64,000 bases of DNA, taken from positions 46,300 through 110,299 of the forward strand of contig AODO01000002.1 in assembly GCA_000341795.1 (NCBI GenBank). Reading direction: 5' to 3'. Both the position numbers and the translations under genes were made by a program. Below the pieces are notes generated by a model that saw only the letters and a list, made by a program, of their open reading frames with translations, did not search any database and was not told the origin of the DNA. This stretch comes from Rhodococcus triatomae BKS 15-14. GTDB taxonomy: Bacteria; Actinomycetota; Actinomycetes; Mycobacteriales; Mycobacteriaceae. Positions 1 to 10,493 of this stretch are shown here, piece after piece; the stretch's first letter is position 1; every line of letters begins with the position of its first letter.

Positions 1-2814
1 TACGTCGTCGACCCCGGGACCGCACGCATCTCCCGCTACTCGGTTCGGACCAAGGTCCAGCGGCTGCCGATCGAGGAGATCTCGCAGGCCTCGGCGCGGC
101 AGCGCGCGGGCCGCTGCGGTCGTGTCGCCGACGGCATCTGCATCCGTCTGTACTCGGAGGAGGACTTCGAGTCGCGCCCGGAGTTCACCGAACCGGAAAT
201 CCTGCGCACCAACCTCGCGTCGGTCGTGCTGCAGATGACCGCCCTCGGCCTCGGCGACATCGAGGCGTTCCCGTTCGTCGAGAAGCCCGACCCGCGCGCG
301 GTGCGTGACGGCATCGCGCTGCTCGAGGAGCTCGGCGCGATCTCCCCGCCCCGCAAGGACACCCCCGCCGAGCTGACCCCGGTCGGTCGCGAGCTCGCAC
401 AGATTCCCGTCGATCCTCGGATGGCGCGGATGCTCGCGCAGGCCAACCAGACGGGCTGCCTGCGCGAGATGCTGGTGATCGTGTCGGCGCTGTCGATCCA
501 GGACGTGCGTGAACGCCCCGTCGAGCACCAGCAGGCCGCAGACGAGAAACACGCGCGGTTCACGGTGGCCGGCTCGGACTTCCTGGCCTACACGAAGCTG
601 TGGGAGTACCTGAGGTCACAGCGACGGGAACTGTCCTCCAACCAGTTCCGCAAGATGTGCAAGGCCGAGTTCCTGCACTGGCTGCGGATCAGGGAATGGC
701 AGGACCTGCACGGGCAGTTGTCGCAGATCACCCGCTCGCTCGGCTGGTCAGTCGCGGATGCCGACGCGTCACCGGATTCGATCCACCAGGCGCTGCTGGC
801 GGGGTTGCTGTCCCACATCGGATTGAGGGAGGGCGACAAGAAGGACTTCCTCGGCGCCCGCGGTGCCCGCTTCGCGGTGTTCCCCGGCTCGTCGCTGTTC
901 AAGAAGCCACCGCGCTGGGTGATGGCCGCCGAGCTCGTCGAGACCTCGCGTCTGTGGGGTCGCATGGCCGCGGGCATCGAGCCGGAATGGGCCGAGAAAC
1001 TGGCTCCCCACCTCGTCAAACGCACCTACTCGGAGCCGCACTGGTCGACGAAGCGGGCCTGCGCGATGGCGTACGAACGAGTGACGCTGTACGGGATCCC
1101 GCTCGTCGCCAAGCGCGCCGTCACCTACTCCTCGATCGACCCGGAGGCGTCGCGCGAACTGTTCATCCGGCACGCCCTCGTACAGGGCGAATGGCAGACG
1201 CAACACAAGTTCTTCCACGCCAACCGGGCGCTGCTCGAGGACGTCGAAGAAATGGAGACCCGTGCCCGCCGCCGCGACATCCTCGTCGACGACGAATCGC
1301 TGTTCGAGTTCTACGACCAGCGGGTCGGCCCGGAGGCAGTGTCCGCGAGGCACTTCGACACCTGGTGGAAGAAGGCCCGCCGCACCGATCCCGATCTGCT
1401 GACCTTCACCGCCGCGAACGTCGTCAATCCCGAGGCCTCGTCGGTCCTCGGCGGCGACTATCCCAACACCTGGCGCCAGGGTGACCTGTCGTTCCCTCTC
1501 ACCTACCAGTTCGAGCCGGGCACCGAGGACGACGGCGTCACCGCCCGCATCCCCGTCGCACTTCTCGCGCAGGTGCGCAACGTCGGTTTCGAGTGGCTCG
1601 TGCCGGGCATGCGCGAGGAACTGGTGACGGCGCTGATCAAGACTCTGCCGAAAACACTGCGCCGCACCGTCGTTCCTGCACCCGACTACGCGCGAGCCGT
1701 ACTGTCCGTCGTCAAGCCACGCACGGAACCGTTGACGGTGGCGATGGCCCGCGAGCTGACCCGCATGGCCGGTACCCCGATCAACCCCGTCGACTTCGAC
1801 CTCACCGCGATACCCGGACACCTGCGGATGACGTTCGCGGCGGTCGATCCCGCGGGTACGGTCCTCGGCCGCAGCAAGAGCCTCGACGAACTGCGCGCCG
1901 GGCAGGCGCCGCGGGTTGCCGCCGCGGTGTCGAAGGCTGCCGCGACCACCGAACGACCTGCCGCGACCGTGTGGACGTCCGAAACCCTGGGGACCGTCCC
2001 GGACACGGTCACCCGCAACCTCGGAGGACAGAAGGTGGTCGGCTATCCGGCGCTCGTCCCCGAATCCGGCGGGGTTGCGGTGCGGGTGATGGCGACGCCC
2101 GCCGACCAGCGGCGGGCGATGCTCGAAGGGACGCGCGCCCTGTTGCTGTCGGCGGTGCCGACTCCGACGAAGTCGGCGATCGGTGGGCTCGGAACCCGAG
2201 ACCGACTGGCCCTGAGTCAGAACCCCCACGGCAGTGTGGACGCGCTGATCGACGACTGCCGCACGTGCGCGGTCGACGCCCTCGTCGACCGGCACGGCGG
2301 CCCGCCTCGCACGCCCGAGGCATTCTCGGAACTCCAGTCCGCGGTGCGCTCCGAACTCGCCAGGGAGGTCGCCGTCCTGGTCCGGCTGGCCGTGCCGATT
2401 CTGGCCCGGGCGCAACGTCTTCGCGTACTGCTCGACGGCGCCGCAGGCGACGCCGCCGACGACGTCCGCGACCAGCTGGACGCACTCGTCTATCGCGGGT
2501 TCGTCGCCGACACCGGAGCAACGCGGCTGCGCGAACTGCCGCGCTACCTCGACGCTGCGATCGCCCGCCTGGAGGCTCTCCCCGGCTCGGCGACCCGTGA
2601 TCGCCAGAATCTCGCGACCCTGGACGGCGTGTTCGACGAGTACGGGAAACTCCTGGCCCGACTCGACCCGCGCCGGCACCACGATCCCGATGTCGACGCG
2701 ATCCGCTGGATGATCGAGGAACTACGGGTCGGCCTGTTCGCCCAGTCGCTCGGGACGCCGTATCCGGTGTCCGACAAACGAATCCGAAAGGCGATCGCCG
2801 CCATCACCCGGTAG
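1..2814 (+). CDS. hrpA: ATP-dependent RNA helicase HrpA, 3' part (5' end outside window)
   Basis: The reading frame is open from base 1, so the gene starts before the window; 937 codons are visible, ending in TAG. The first residues carry DEAH-box helicase motif VI (QRAGRCGR, visible residues 34-41), so the upstream ATPase motifs are missing only because of the window edge. Winged-helix/HA2 and OB-fold regions follow, then the long C-terminal extension typical of bacterial HrpA (usually about 1,300 residues). The family consists of DEAH/RHA RNA helicases acting on mRNA and ribosomes in the cytoplasm. It converges with nrdR, which ends 56 bp downstream. No frame disruption is seen. Confidence 0.93.
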   Translation, partial: YVVDPGTARISRYSVRTKVQRLPIEEISQASARQRAGRCGRVADGICIRLYSEEDFESRPEFTEPEILRTNLASVVLQMTALGLGDIEAFPFVEKPDPRAVRDGIALLEELGAISPPRKDTPAELTPVGRELAQIPVDPRMARMLAQANQTGCLREMLVIVSALSIQDVRERPVEHQQAADEKHARFTVAGSDFLAYTKLWEYLRSQRRELSSNQFRKMCKAEFLHWLRIREWQDLHGQLSQITRSLGWSVADADASPDSIHQALLAGLLSHIGLREGDKKDFLGARGARFAVFPGSSLFKKPPRWVMAAELVETSRLWGRMAAGIEPEWAEKLAPHLVKRTYSEPHWSTKRACAMAYERVTLYGIPLVAKRAVTYSSIDPEASRELFIRHALVQGEWQTQHKFFHANRALLEDVEEMETRARRRDILVDDESLFEFYDQRVGPEAVSARHFDTWWKKARRTDPDLLTFTAANVVNPEASSVLGGDYPNTWRQGDLSFPLTYQFEPGTEDDGVTARIPVALLAQVRNVGFEWLVPGMREELVTALIKTLPKTLRRTVVPAPDYARAVLSVVKPRTEPLTVAMARELTRMAGTPINPVDFDLTAIPGHLRMTFAAVDPAGTVLGRSKSLDELRAGQAPRVAAAVSKAAATTERPAATVWTSETLGTVPDTVTRNLGGQKVVGYPALVPESGGVAVRVMATPADQRRAMLEGTRALLLSAVPTPTKSAIGGLGTRDRLALSQNPHGSVDALIDDCRTCAVDALVDRHGGPPRTPEAFSELQSAVRSELAREVAVLVRLAVPILARAQRLRVLLDGAAGDAADDVRDQLDALVYRGFVADTGATRLRELPRYLDAAIARLEALPGSATRDRQNLATLDGVFDEYGKLLARLDPRRHHDPDVDAIRWMIEELRVGLFAQSLGTPYPVSDKRIRKAIAAITR

Positions 2815-2870
2815 TGGTCAGCCCGGAAACATCGCGCGTCGGTCAAAAACCGGCACCCGCAGGTCCGTCG

Positions 2871-3362
2871 CTACTGCGCGGTGGACTCTGCGTCGGCTTC
2901 GGCGCGCGCGGATTCGGCGCGGTGCACGCGCAGATCCTTGATCTCCTGCTCGAAGTCCTCGGCCGAGGAGAACGACCGGTACACCGACGCGAACCGCAGG
3001 TACGCGACCTCGTCGAGGTCACGGAGCGGGCCGAGAATCGCCAGACCGACCTCGTTGCTCGGGATCTCGGCGGACCCGTTGGCCCGCACGGTCTCCTCGA
3101 CCTTCTGCGCCAACTGGTACAACGCGTCGTCGGCGACGTCGCGCCCCTGGCACGCACGCCGCACCCCGCGAACCACCTTCTCCCGGCTGAACGGCTCGGT
3201 GACCCCGCTCCGTTTGACGACGGAGAGAACAGCCGTCTCGACCGTGGTGAATCGGCGACCGCACTCGGGGCACTGCCTCCTGCGCCGGATCGCCTGTCCC
3301 TCGTCCGCCTCGCGCGAATCGACGACGCGCGAGTCGGGATGCCGACAGAACGGGCAGTGCAT
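2871..3362 (-). CDS. nrdR: transcriptional repressor NrdR
   Basis: NrdR is the ATP/dATP-sensing zinc-ribbon and ATP-cone repressor of ribonucleotide reductase genes. The 163-residue product begins MHCPFC, with zinc ligands Cys3, Cys6, Cys31 and Cys34, followed by an ATP-cone of about 90 residues starting near residue 48. The ATG at 3362 is chosen because the zinc ribbon starts there and AAGGA lies just upstream; the frame can be extended upstream only with non-homologous, Arg-rich sequence. It lies downstream of the chiZ-like gene on the same strand, as in mycobacteria (Rv2718c-Rv2719c). I did not recognise an NrdR box in its own upstream region. Confidence 0.96.
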   Translation of the reverse strand: MHCPFCRHPDSRVVDSREADEGQAIRRRRQCPECGRRFTTVETAVLSVVKRSGVTEPFSREKVVRGVRRACQGRDVADDALYQLAQKVEETVRANGSAEIPSNEVGLAILGPLRDLDEVAYLRFASVYRSFSSAEDFEQEIKDLRVHRAESARAEADAESTAQ

Positions 3363-3522
3363 GGTGTGTCCTTCGCATGAACCGTGGAGGCGGTCGTGAG
3401 TTCCCGGCGCACCGAGATCGTCCTGACGCCCAGGTGCACCGAGCCCCCACGTTCCACTGGATGTGGTGGGCCCAACAAGGTTCGACAATACCGTCGGATC
3501 ACCCATGTCCGTGCACGTCCGG

Positions 3523-4002
3523 TCAGTCGCCCGCCGTCGGCGGCGTGAGCGGGTGCTGACCGACGTGCGATGCGCCACCCGGGACGGTGCCGACCGCGGT
3601 GATCCGCTCGCCCGCGCCGACAGTGGAATCGTCGACTCGCACCTGGACCACCGAGGTGCGTGCAGGTTGGACGTCGTCCGCCCGCCACTGGGCGATCCCC
3701 AGGAATCCCGCCAGTACGAGCGCCGTCGACAGTGCGGTGATCACGACCGCACCCCAGCCGACCTCCTGCGAATCGGTAGGTCGGTGCGGTGACCTCGACG
3801 CCGCCACCCGCGGCCGCCCGTAGGCCATCGGCCTGCCACCGGGACGAAGTCCCGAATCGTGGCGGCGCGTACCGCGACGGCGGGTGTCCGCCGCGCCTGC
3901 CCCCACCGGGTCACCGCCTCCCGGCACGGCGCCGACGGCCGCGCCCCCACACGCCTCGCCACCGTCTCGGGTGGCACGGAAGATGTCCGCCGCAACGCTC
4001 AT
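3523..4002 (-). CDS. SOS-associated cell-division/cell-wall protein, ChiZ/DivS-like, with shortened LysM region
   Basis: This 159-residue protein sits in the slot of M. tuberculosis Rv2719c (ChiZ) and C. glutamicum divS, divergent from lexA. It has an Arg/Gly-rich cytoplasmic N-terminus, one membrane helix (about residues 85-107) and a short extracytoplasmic tail. Family members end in a LysM domain of about 45-50 residues. Here the LysM start ([10 protein letters not shown]) is followed almost at once by the LysM end (GERITAVG...VGQHPLTPP), so about 13-15 central residues appear missing in frame. The ATG at 4002 has GGAGG five bases upstream. Two LexA boxes lie in the shared intergenic region, so DNA-damage induction is likely. 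Membrane location is supported; residual wall binding is doubtful. Confidence 0.72.
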   Translation of the reverse strand: MSVAADIFRATRDGGEACGGAAVGAVPGGGDPVGAGAADTRRRGTRRHDSGLRPGGRPMAYGRPRVAASRSPHRPTDSQEVGWGAVVITALSTALVLAGFLGIAQWRADDVQPARTSVVQVRVDDSTVGAGERITAVGTVPGGASHVGQHPLTPPTAGD

Positions 4003-4120
4003 GTGAACCTCCACTGGTGTCCGATACAGCACCGGCGTTCGACGTCGAGCGGGTCGAAACGGCGCTGGTAACTCGCGGGCCGGATGTGCGGAAAGCTGGT
4101 GTTCGATCACGCGTTCGAAA

Positions 4121-4132
4121 GAACACATGTTC
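4121..4132. promoter_or_regulatory. LexA-binding SOS box 1 (GAACACATGTTC)
   Basis: A perfect match to the actinobacterial/Gram-positive SOS core GAAC-N4-GTTC, flanked by A/T-rich bases. Its place between lexA and the division gene matches known autoregulated lexA promoters. Confidence 0.88.
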
Positions 4133-4183
4133 GATTTCTACCACGGCGCACCGACAAAAGCGCCCCTGCGGGCCGAAAAAGTC

Positions 4184-4195
4184 GAACAGATGTTT
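4184..4195. promoter_or_regulatory. imperfect LexA box 2 (GAACAGATGTTT)
   Basis: This matches GAAC-N4-GTTC except for the last base. It lies 52 bp downstream of box 1, closer to lexA. It could be a second, weaker LexA site that tunes lexA autoregulation. Confidence 0.6.
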
Positions 4196-4322
4196 GATCG
4201 ACACCGGCTTTGCGTCTAGATTCGTGTCAGAAGCCACATCACGCGCAGGCGTCACACGCGACCCGCCCGGCACAGGGCGCGAGAAGACGGCACGACACGA
4301 GCAGACGAGGCCAGGAGGCTCC

Positions 4323-5030
4323 ATGAAGGACGACAGCTCCAGCGACGGCGCGGCGGCCGGTATCGGCCCATCCGCCACGGCGGGGCTAACGGATCGACAG
4401 CGGCGCGTCCTGGAGGTGATCCGGCGATCGGTCAGCGAACGCGGGTATCCGCCCAGTATCCGGGAGATCGGCGACGCGGTCGGGTTGACGTCCACCTCGT
4501 CCGTCGCGCACCAGCTGCGCACACTCGAACGCAAGGGCCTGCTGCGCCGCGACGCGAATCGGCCACGCGCGGTCGACGTGCGCGGACTCGACGAGGCACC
4601 GACGGGCGCGGACACGTCCGCCACCGGTGGAGAAGTGGCCGAGCTCGATTCGGCGAAGCCCGCGATGGTCCCGGTCCTCGGCAGGATCGCGGCCGGCGGT
4701 CCGATCCTTGCCGAGGAGGCCGTCGAGGACGTCTTCCCCCTCCCCCGCGAACTGGTCGGTCAGGGCTCGTTGTTCCTCTTGAAGGTGGTCGGCGAGTCGA
4801 TGATCGACGCCGCCATCTGCGACGGCGACTGGGTGGTCGTGCGTCAGCAGTCCGTTGCGGAGAACGGCGACATCGTGGCCGCGATGATCGACGGGGAGGC
4901 AACCGTGAAGACGTTCAAGCGCACCAAGGGCCAGGTGTGGCTGATGCCGCACAACGAACTGTTCGAACCCATCCCCGGTAACGACGCGCAGATCCTCGGC
5001 AAGGTCGTCACCGTGATGCGCAAGATCTGA
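4323..5030 (+). CDS. lexA: SOS repressor LexA
   Basis: LexA is the repressor of the SOS regulon and cleaves itself when RecA filaments form. The 235-residue product has the winged-helix DNA-binding domain (about residues 22-87), the self-cleavage site Ala124-Gly125 in GRIAAGG, catalytic Ser159 (VVGESMID) and the general base Lys196 (ATVKTF). The ATG at 4323 is preceded by AGGAGG; the frame runs further upstream without homologous sequence. Two LexA boxes upstream indicate autoregulation. The gene ends in front of a strong bidirectional hairpin. Confidence 0.98.
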   Translation: MKDDSSSDGAAAGIGPSATAGLTDRQRRVLEVIRRSVSERGYPPSIREIGDAVGLTSTSSVAHQLRTLERKGLLRRDANRPRAVDVRGLDEAPTGADTSATGGEVAELDSAKPAMVPVLGRIAAGGPILAEEAVEDVFPLPRELVGQGSLFLLKVVGESMIDAAICDGDWVVVRQQSVAENGDIVAAMIDGEATVKTFKRTKGQVWLMPHNELFEPIPGNDAQILGKVVTVMRKI

Positions 5031-5065
5031 GGGCGGGCGCTCGCAGACGGAGGCGGAACCCACTC

Positions 5066-5097
5066 GGGGCCGTGACGGATGATTCCGTCACGGCCCC
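5066..5097. terminator. bidirectional hairpin terminator between lexA and fadE-like gene
   Basis: A perfect 14-bp GC-rich stem (5066-5079 with 5084-5097) closes a 4-base loop between two convergent genes. There is no U tract, as is common in actinobacterial terminators. Confidence 0.8.
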
Positions 5098-5136
5098 GAC
5101 CGGCCCCTCACAGGCTGCGGTGTTGCGGTCCCGCGG

Positions 5137-6279
5137 TCAGAGATTCAGGCCACGCCCGATGATCTCCTTCATGATCTCGCTCGTGCCGCCGTAGATCTTC
5201 TGCACGCGGGAGTCCATGTACGCCTTCGCGATCGGGTACTCGCGCATGTAGCCGTAGCCGCCGTGCAGCTGGAGGCAACGGTCGATGAGCTCGACCTGGC
5301 GGTCGGTGGTCCAGTACTTGGCCATCGCGGCCTCCTGGACGGTGAGCTTGTTCTCGTTCAGCAGCTCGATCGACTTGTCCACGAAGACGCGCGCGATCTG
5401 CGTCTGCGTGGCCATGTCGGCGAGCTCGAAACGGGTGTTCTGGAAGCTGCCGATCGACTTGCCGAACGCCTTGCGATCGCGGACGTACTGGATGGTCATC
5501 TCCAGCGCCGACTCCATCGCGGCCGCGGCGACGACGGCGATCGAGAGCCGCTCCTGCGGAAGGTTCTTCATCAGGTAGATGAAGCCCATCCCCTCCTCAC
5601 CGAGCAGGTTCGCCGCCGGCACCCGTACGTCGGTGAAGCTGAGCTCGGCGGTGTCCTGCGCCTTGAGCCCGATCTTGTCCAGATTGCGGCCGCGTTCGAA
5701 ACCGTCCATCCCACGCTCGACGACGAGCAGCGAGAATCCCTGTGCGCCCTTCTCGGGATCGGTCTGCGCGACGACGATCACCAGGTCGGCGTTGATGCCG
5801 TTGGTGATGAAGGTCTTCGATCCGTTGAGGATCCAGTGGTCGCCGTCCCGGACCGCGCGGGTCTTGATTCCCTGCAGGTCGGATCCGGTGCCCGGCTCCG
5901 TCATCGCGATCGCGGTGATGATCTCCCCGGAGCAGAAACCGGGCAGCCACCGACGCTTCTGCTCCTCGGTCGCGAGGTCCATCAGGTACGGGGCGACGAC
6001 GTCGTTGTGGAGCATGAAGCCGATGCCGCTGAACCCGCGGCGAGTGGTCTCCTCGGTGACGATCGCGTTGTAGCGGAAGTCGAGGACACCACCTCCGCCG
6101 TACTCCTCCGGCACCGCCATGCCGAGGAAGCCCTGCTCGCCCGCCTTCTTCCAGACCTCGCGGTCGACGACGTTCTGCTCTTCCCACCGGTCGTGGTTGG
6201 GCGCGACCTCGAGATCGAGGAACTTGCGGTAGGACTCACGGAAGAGTTCGTGCTCGGGCTCGAAGAGGGTGCGTTCCAT
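5137..6279 (-). CDS. acyl-CoA dehydrogenase, long-chain (LCAD-like) type
   Basis: This 380-residue FAD enzyme catalyses alpha,beta-dehydrogenation of acyl-CoA in beta-oxidation. It has the N-terminal helical domain, the FAD-binding beta-domain (MTEPGTGSD, near residue 126) and the C-terminal helical domain with QLHGGYGYMREYPI. The position that holds the catalytic Glu in short- and medium-chain enzymes is Gly here (IYGGTSEI). In long-chain and isovaleryl-type enzymes the base lies on another helix, and LPQERL here offers Glu243, exactly as in mammalian LCAD. So the enzyme should be active and LCAD-like; the actual substrate is unknown. It stands alone on the minus strand, converging with lexA. 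Confidence 0.9.
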   Translation of the reverse strand: MERTLFEPEHELFRESYRKFLDLEVAPNHDRWEEQNVVDREVWKKAGEQGFLGMAVPEEYGGGGVLDFRYNAIVTEETTRRGFSGIGFMLHNDVVAPYLMDLATEEQKRRWLPGFCSGEIITAIAMTEPGTGSDLQGIKTRAVRDGDHWILNGSKTFITNGINADLVIVVAQTDPEKGAQGFSLLVVERGMDGFERGRNLDKIGLKAQDTAELSFTDVRVPAANLLGEEGMGFIYLMKNLPQERLSIAVVAAAAMESALEMTIQYVRDRKAFGKSIGSFQNTRFELADMATQTQIARVFVDKSIELLNENKLTVQEAAMAKYWTTDRQVELIDRCLQLHGGYGYMREYPIAKAYMDSRVQKIYGGTSEIMKEIIGRGLNL

Positions 6280-6384
6280 GCGCCCAGGCTAGGTCGGTGG
6301 CGCCGACCGGTCGATGACCGGAGCGAGCGGAAAGTGTGACCGACGCGGCATCCGGGTTCGGGCGCCGCATCGGTCACGGATCCG

Positions 6385-7977
6385 TCAGGCCACCTCGAAC
6401 CCGTGGTACCCCGCGATCGCGATTCCGTCACCGATCTGCTTGTATGCCCCCACCCCCGCCGCGAAGGGCAGGAAGACCCGACGCTTGCCGGGCACGTTGG
6501 CACCCATGTACCAGGATGCCGCCTGCGGGAAGAGCGTGAGGTCGGCGACGTCGTTGGTGGTGTTCACCCAGTTGTCCTCGGCCTCCACCTCGGGTTCGAC
6601 ACGGACCGCGCCGCGCTCGCGCAGGTGCACGAGCAGATCGGTGATCCAGTCGACGTGGTACTCGATGGAGGTCATCATGTTCGACAGCACCGACGGGCTC
6701 TGCGGACCCGTGACGGTGAACAGGTTCGGGAACCCCGCCGACATCAATCCGAGGTAGGTGCGGGGCCCGTCCGCCCACTTCTCACGCAACGTGCACGCAC
6801 CGTGGCGGATGTCGATCGCGTCGAGCGCCCCCGTCATGGCGTCGTAGCCGGTCGCGAGGACGATCACGTCGAACTCGCGCTCGGTCTCCCCCGCCAGGAT
6901 TCCTCGTTCGGTGATGCGCACGAGTGGTTCCTCGCGCAGATCCACCAGGTCGACGTTGTCCTGGTTGTAGACCTCGAAATATCCGGTGTCCACGCACATC
7001 CGCTTCGCGGCGATCGGGTACGAGCGGGGCGTGAGCTTCTCAGCGACCGCCGGATCCCGCACCTTCTCCCGAATTCGGGCACGCGCGTACTCGGCGGCAC
7101 GTTCGTTGGCGTCCGGGTCGAGGAGCAGGTCGAAGAACGACTGCTGATAACACAGTCCGCCGTTGCCCCAGCGTCGTTCGAGCTCCGACGTGATCGTGCT
7201 GTCGTCGAGGTCCGCGAAGAAGGGAGGCAGTGCCGCTCCCTCCCCGCACTGCGCACCGCCGCGGGTCAGTCGGCTCACCTGCCGGAACTCGGGGTAGTGC
7301 CGCTTCACGTCGGCGAGCAGTTCGTCGATCGTGTGATTGTGGGCGGGGACCGCGAAGGAGGGCGTGCGCTGGAGGACGGTCAGCGATCCGACGACCGGGG
7401 CGATGGCCGTGATCGTCTGCAGGCCCGACGAACCCGTGCCGATCACCGCCACCCGCTTGCCGGTCAGGTCGACGCCCTGCTCGGGCCAGTCCCAGGTCCA
7501 GTGGGTCGCGCCGCCGAAGTCGTCGAGTCCCTCGAACTCGGGTCTGGTCGGTACCGAGAGACACCCCGTCGCGGCGATCACGAAACGAGTCGTGAACCGC
7601 TCGCCTCCCTCGGTGGTCACGGCCCACTCGTTGGTGGCGTCGTCGAACTCGAGGGCCGTCACCCTGGTGTCGAACGTGATGTCGCGGCGCAGGTCGTAGC
7701 GGTCGGCGACGTGCCGGATGTACGCGAGGATCTCCGGTTGCGCCGCATATCGTTCGGTCCAGTTCCACTCCTGCTCGAGCTGCGGGTCGAAGGAGTACGA
7801 GTACTCCACCGATTCGATGTCGCAGCGGGCGCCCGGGTAGCGGTTCCAGTACCAGGTTCCGCCGACCTCGGGGCCGGCCTCGATCACGCGGGTGTCGAAT
7901 CCCAGTTCCCGGAGCCGGTGCAGCTGGTAGAGGCCGGAGAATCCGGCGCCGATGACGGTGACGTCGTGGTCGGCCAT
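6385..7977 (-). CDS. flavin-dependent monooxygenase, Baeyer-Villiger type
   Basis: This 530-residue enzyme has two Rossmann dinucleotide motifs, GAGFSG (residues 10-15, FAD) and GTGSSG (180-185, NADPH). Between them is a Baeyer-Villiger-like fingerprint, F-G-G-x-x-H...W-P (154-165), in which the His comes one residue earlier than in the FxGxxxHxxxWP consensus. Overall it resembles cyclohexanone and steroid monooxygenases, which use NADPH and O2 to turn ketones into esters or lactones. The ATG at 7977 has GGAGGG seven bases upstream; an ATG six bases earlier is too close to it. The esterase gene ends two bases upstream, so the two are co-transcribed, which fits ester formation followed by hydrolysis. 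Ketone substrate unknown. Confidence 0.88.
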   Translation of the reverse strand: MADHDVTVIGAGFSGLYQLHRLRELGFDTRVIEAGPEVGGTWYWNRYPGARCDIESVEYSYSFDPQLEQEWNWTERYAAQPEILAYIRHVADRYDLRRDITFDTRVTALEFDDATNEWAVTTEGGERFTTRFVIAATGCLSVPTRPEFEGLDDFGGATHWTWDWPEQGVDLTGKRVAVIGTGSSGLQTITAIAPVVGSLTVLQRTPSFAVPAHNHTIDELLADVKRHYPEFRQVSRLTRGGAQCGEGAALPPFFADLDDSTITSELERRWGNGGLCYQQSFFDLLLDPDANERAAEYARARIREKVRDPAVAEKLTPRSYPIAAKRMCVDTGYFEVYNQDNVDLVDLREEPLVRITERGILAGETEREFDVIVLATGYDAMTGALDAIDIRHGACTLREKWADGPRTYLGLMSAGFPNLFTVTGPQSPSVLSNMMTSIEYHVDWITDLLVHLRERGAVRVEPEVEAEDNWVNTTNDVADLTLFPQAASWYMGANVPGKRRVFLPFAAGVGAYKQIGDGIAIAGYHGFEVA

Positions 7978-7979
7978 TC

Positions 7980-8939
7980 TCATCCCTCCTGACCGCCGGG
8001 CGTGCACCCGGCGAGGAACGTCCCGATGTGCTCGGCGACGAGTTCGACGCCGGTCCGATACCCCGGCAGGATGTCCGCCATCTGGAAGTAGGCGTGCATC
8101 TGTCCCGCCGCCTCCTCCAACACGACGGGCACGCCGGCGTCCGCGAGTGCCCGCGCGTACGCCACACCCTCGTCGTGCAGCGGATCGCATTCGGCGACGT
8201 ACACGAGCGCGGGCGGAAGCCCGGCGAGGTCGGGCGCGCGGAGCGGTGACGCGTCGGGGCTCGTCCTCGCCTCCTCGTCCGCGAGGTAGTGCCCCCAGAA
8301 CCAGATCATCGTGTCCCGGCTGAGCAGCAGCTGATTCTCCGGTGCCATGTAGGACGGGCGGTCGAAGTCGCAGTCGGTGACCGGGTAGACGAGCACCTGG
8401 TAGTCGATCCTCGGGCCGCCGCGATCGCGAGCCCACCGGGTCATCACCGCGGCGATGTTGCCACCCGCGCTGTCGCCGGCGACTATCAGCGGCACACCCG
8501 CAGGCGCGAACTCGGTCAGATGCTCTGCCGCCCAGCACAATCCGAGGTAGCTGTCCTCGACCGCCGCGGGGAACGGATGCTCGGGTGCCTTGCGGTAGTT
8601 CACGAGGACGACGGTCGAGCGGGTGAGGTTCACCAGGTCCCTGGCCACGTGGTCGTACTGGAGGTCGATGTCGCCGATCACCCAGCCCCCGCCGTGGAAG
8701 TAGACGACGACGGAACGGGATTCGCCCTCGGGCTCGAGAACGCGGACGCGGATCCTGCCACCGTCGGACGTGTCGAGCTTGAGATTGCGGACGCGGGCGA
8801 CATCCGGGCCGCGCCCGCTCATGCCGGCGAAGATCGGGCCCGACATCCGGGCGAGAGCCGGTGTCCCCTCGTGGATCGGGGGGTCCCGGGTTTCGGCGAG
8901 CTGCATGAGCATCGCGAGGGACACGGGTTCGAGAGGCAT
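7980..8939 (-). CDS. alpha/beta hydrolase, HSL-family esterase
   Basis: This 319-residue cytoplasmic esterase or lactonase belongs to the hormone-sensitive-lipase family. It shows the oxyanion motif HGGGW (82-86), the nucleophile elbow GDSAGG (Ser157), a probable catalytic Asp252 (AECDPLHDEG) and His282 (GQMHAYF). No signal peptide is present. The start ATG at 8939 has a GGGAG-type site upstream. Its stop lies two bases before the monooxygenase start, so the pair forms an operon that would make and then cleave an ester or lactone. The substrate is inferred from context only. Confidence 0.9.
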   Translation of the reverse strand: MPLEPVSLAMLMQLAETRDPPIHEGTPALARMSGPIFAGMSGRGPDVARVRNLKLDTSDGGRIRVRVLEPEGESRSVVVYFHGGGWVIGDIDLQYDHVARDLVNLTRSTVVLVNYRKAPEHPFPAAVEDSYLGLCWAAEHLTEFAPAGVPLIVAGDSAGGNIAAVMTRWARDRGGPRIDYQVLVYPVTDCDFDRPSYMAPENQLLLSRDTMIWFWGHYLADEEARTSPDASPLRAPDLAGLPPALVYVAECDPLHDEGVAYARALADAGVPVVLEEAAGQMHAYFQMADILPGYRTGVELVAEHIGTFLAGCTPGGQEG

Positions 8940-8972
8940 GGCGGGTCACTCCCTTTCCGTCATGGGCAGGGC

Positions 8973-9004
8973 GCTCCGCGCCGGGTGTCGGCCCGGCGCG
9001 GAGC
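8973..9004. terminator. hairpin terminator downstream of the aldehyde dehydrogenase
   Basis: A perfect 13-bp stem (8973-8985 with 8992-9004) and a 6-base loop, without a U tract. It separates the dehydrogenase pair from the downstream esterase-monooxygenase pair on the same strand, so the cluster may be two transcription units. Confidence 0.7.
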
Positions 9005-9049
9005 TCCCCTGTGGCGCGGCGTGTGATGGACGCGACGCGGTGCGCCTGA

Positions 9050-10459
<1,410 letters not shown>

Positions 10460-10493
10460 GTGTCGAATACTCCTGGTGAGGTCGGTGTGGTCG

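Larger units (their letters stand above)
4003..4322. promoter_or_regulatory. lexA / chiZ-like divergent intergenic region
   Basis: This 320-bp stretch has no convincing gene. It carries the divergent promoters of lexA and the chiZ-like gene and two LexA-type boxes (listed separately). It is AT-richer than its surroundings around 4090-4215. The lexA ribosome-binding site AGGAGG is at 4313-4318. Confidence 0.7.

Noticed and set aside
769..2682. Long minus-strand frame opposite hrpA
   Set aside because: It mirrors the codon structure of the helicase gene in GC-rich DNA and shows no recognisable motif.
3363..3522. NrdR box upstream of nrdR
   Set aside because: I could not see the AT-rich ACACWATATWTWGT-type repeat; only ordinary promoter-like sequence is present.
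5137..6279. Acyl-CoA dehydrogenase thought inactive because the usual catalytic Glu is Gly (IYGGTSEI)
   Set aside because: LCAD-type enzymes place the base in LPQERL, which is present as Glu243.
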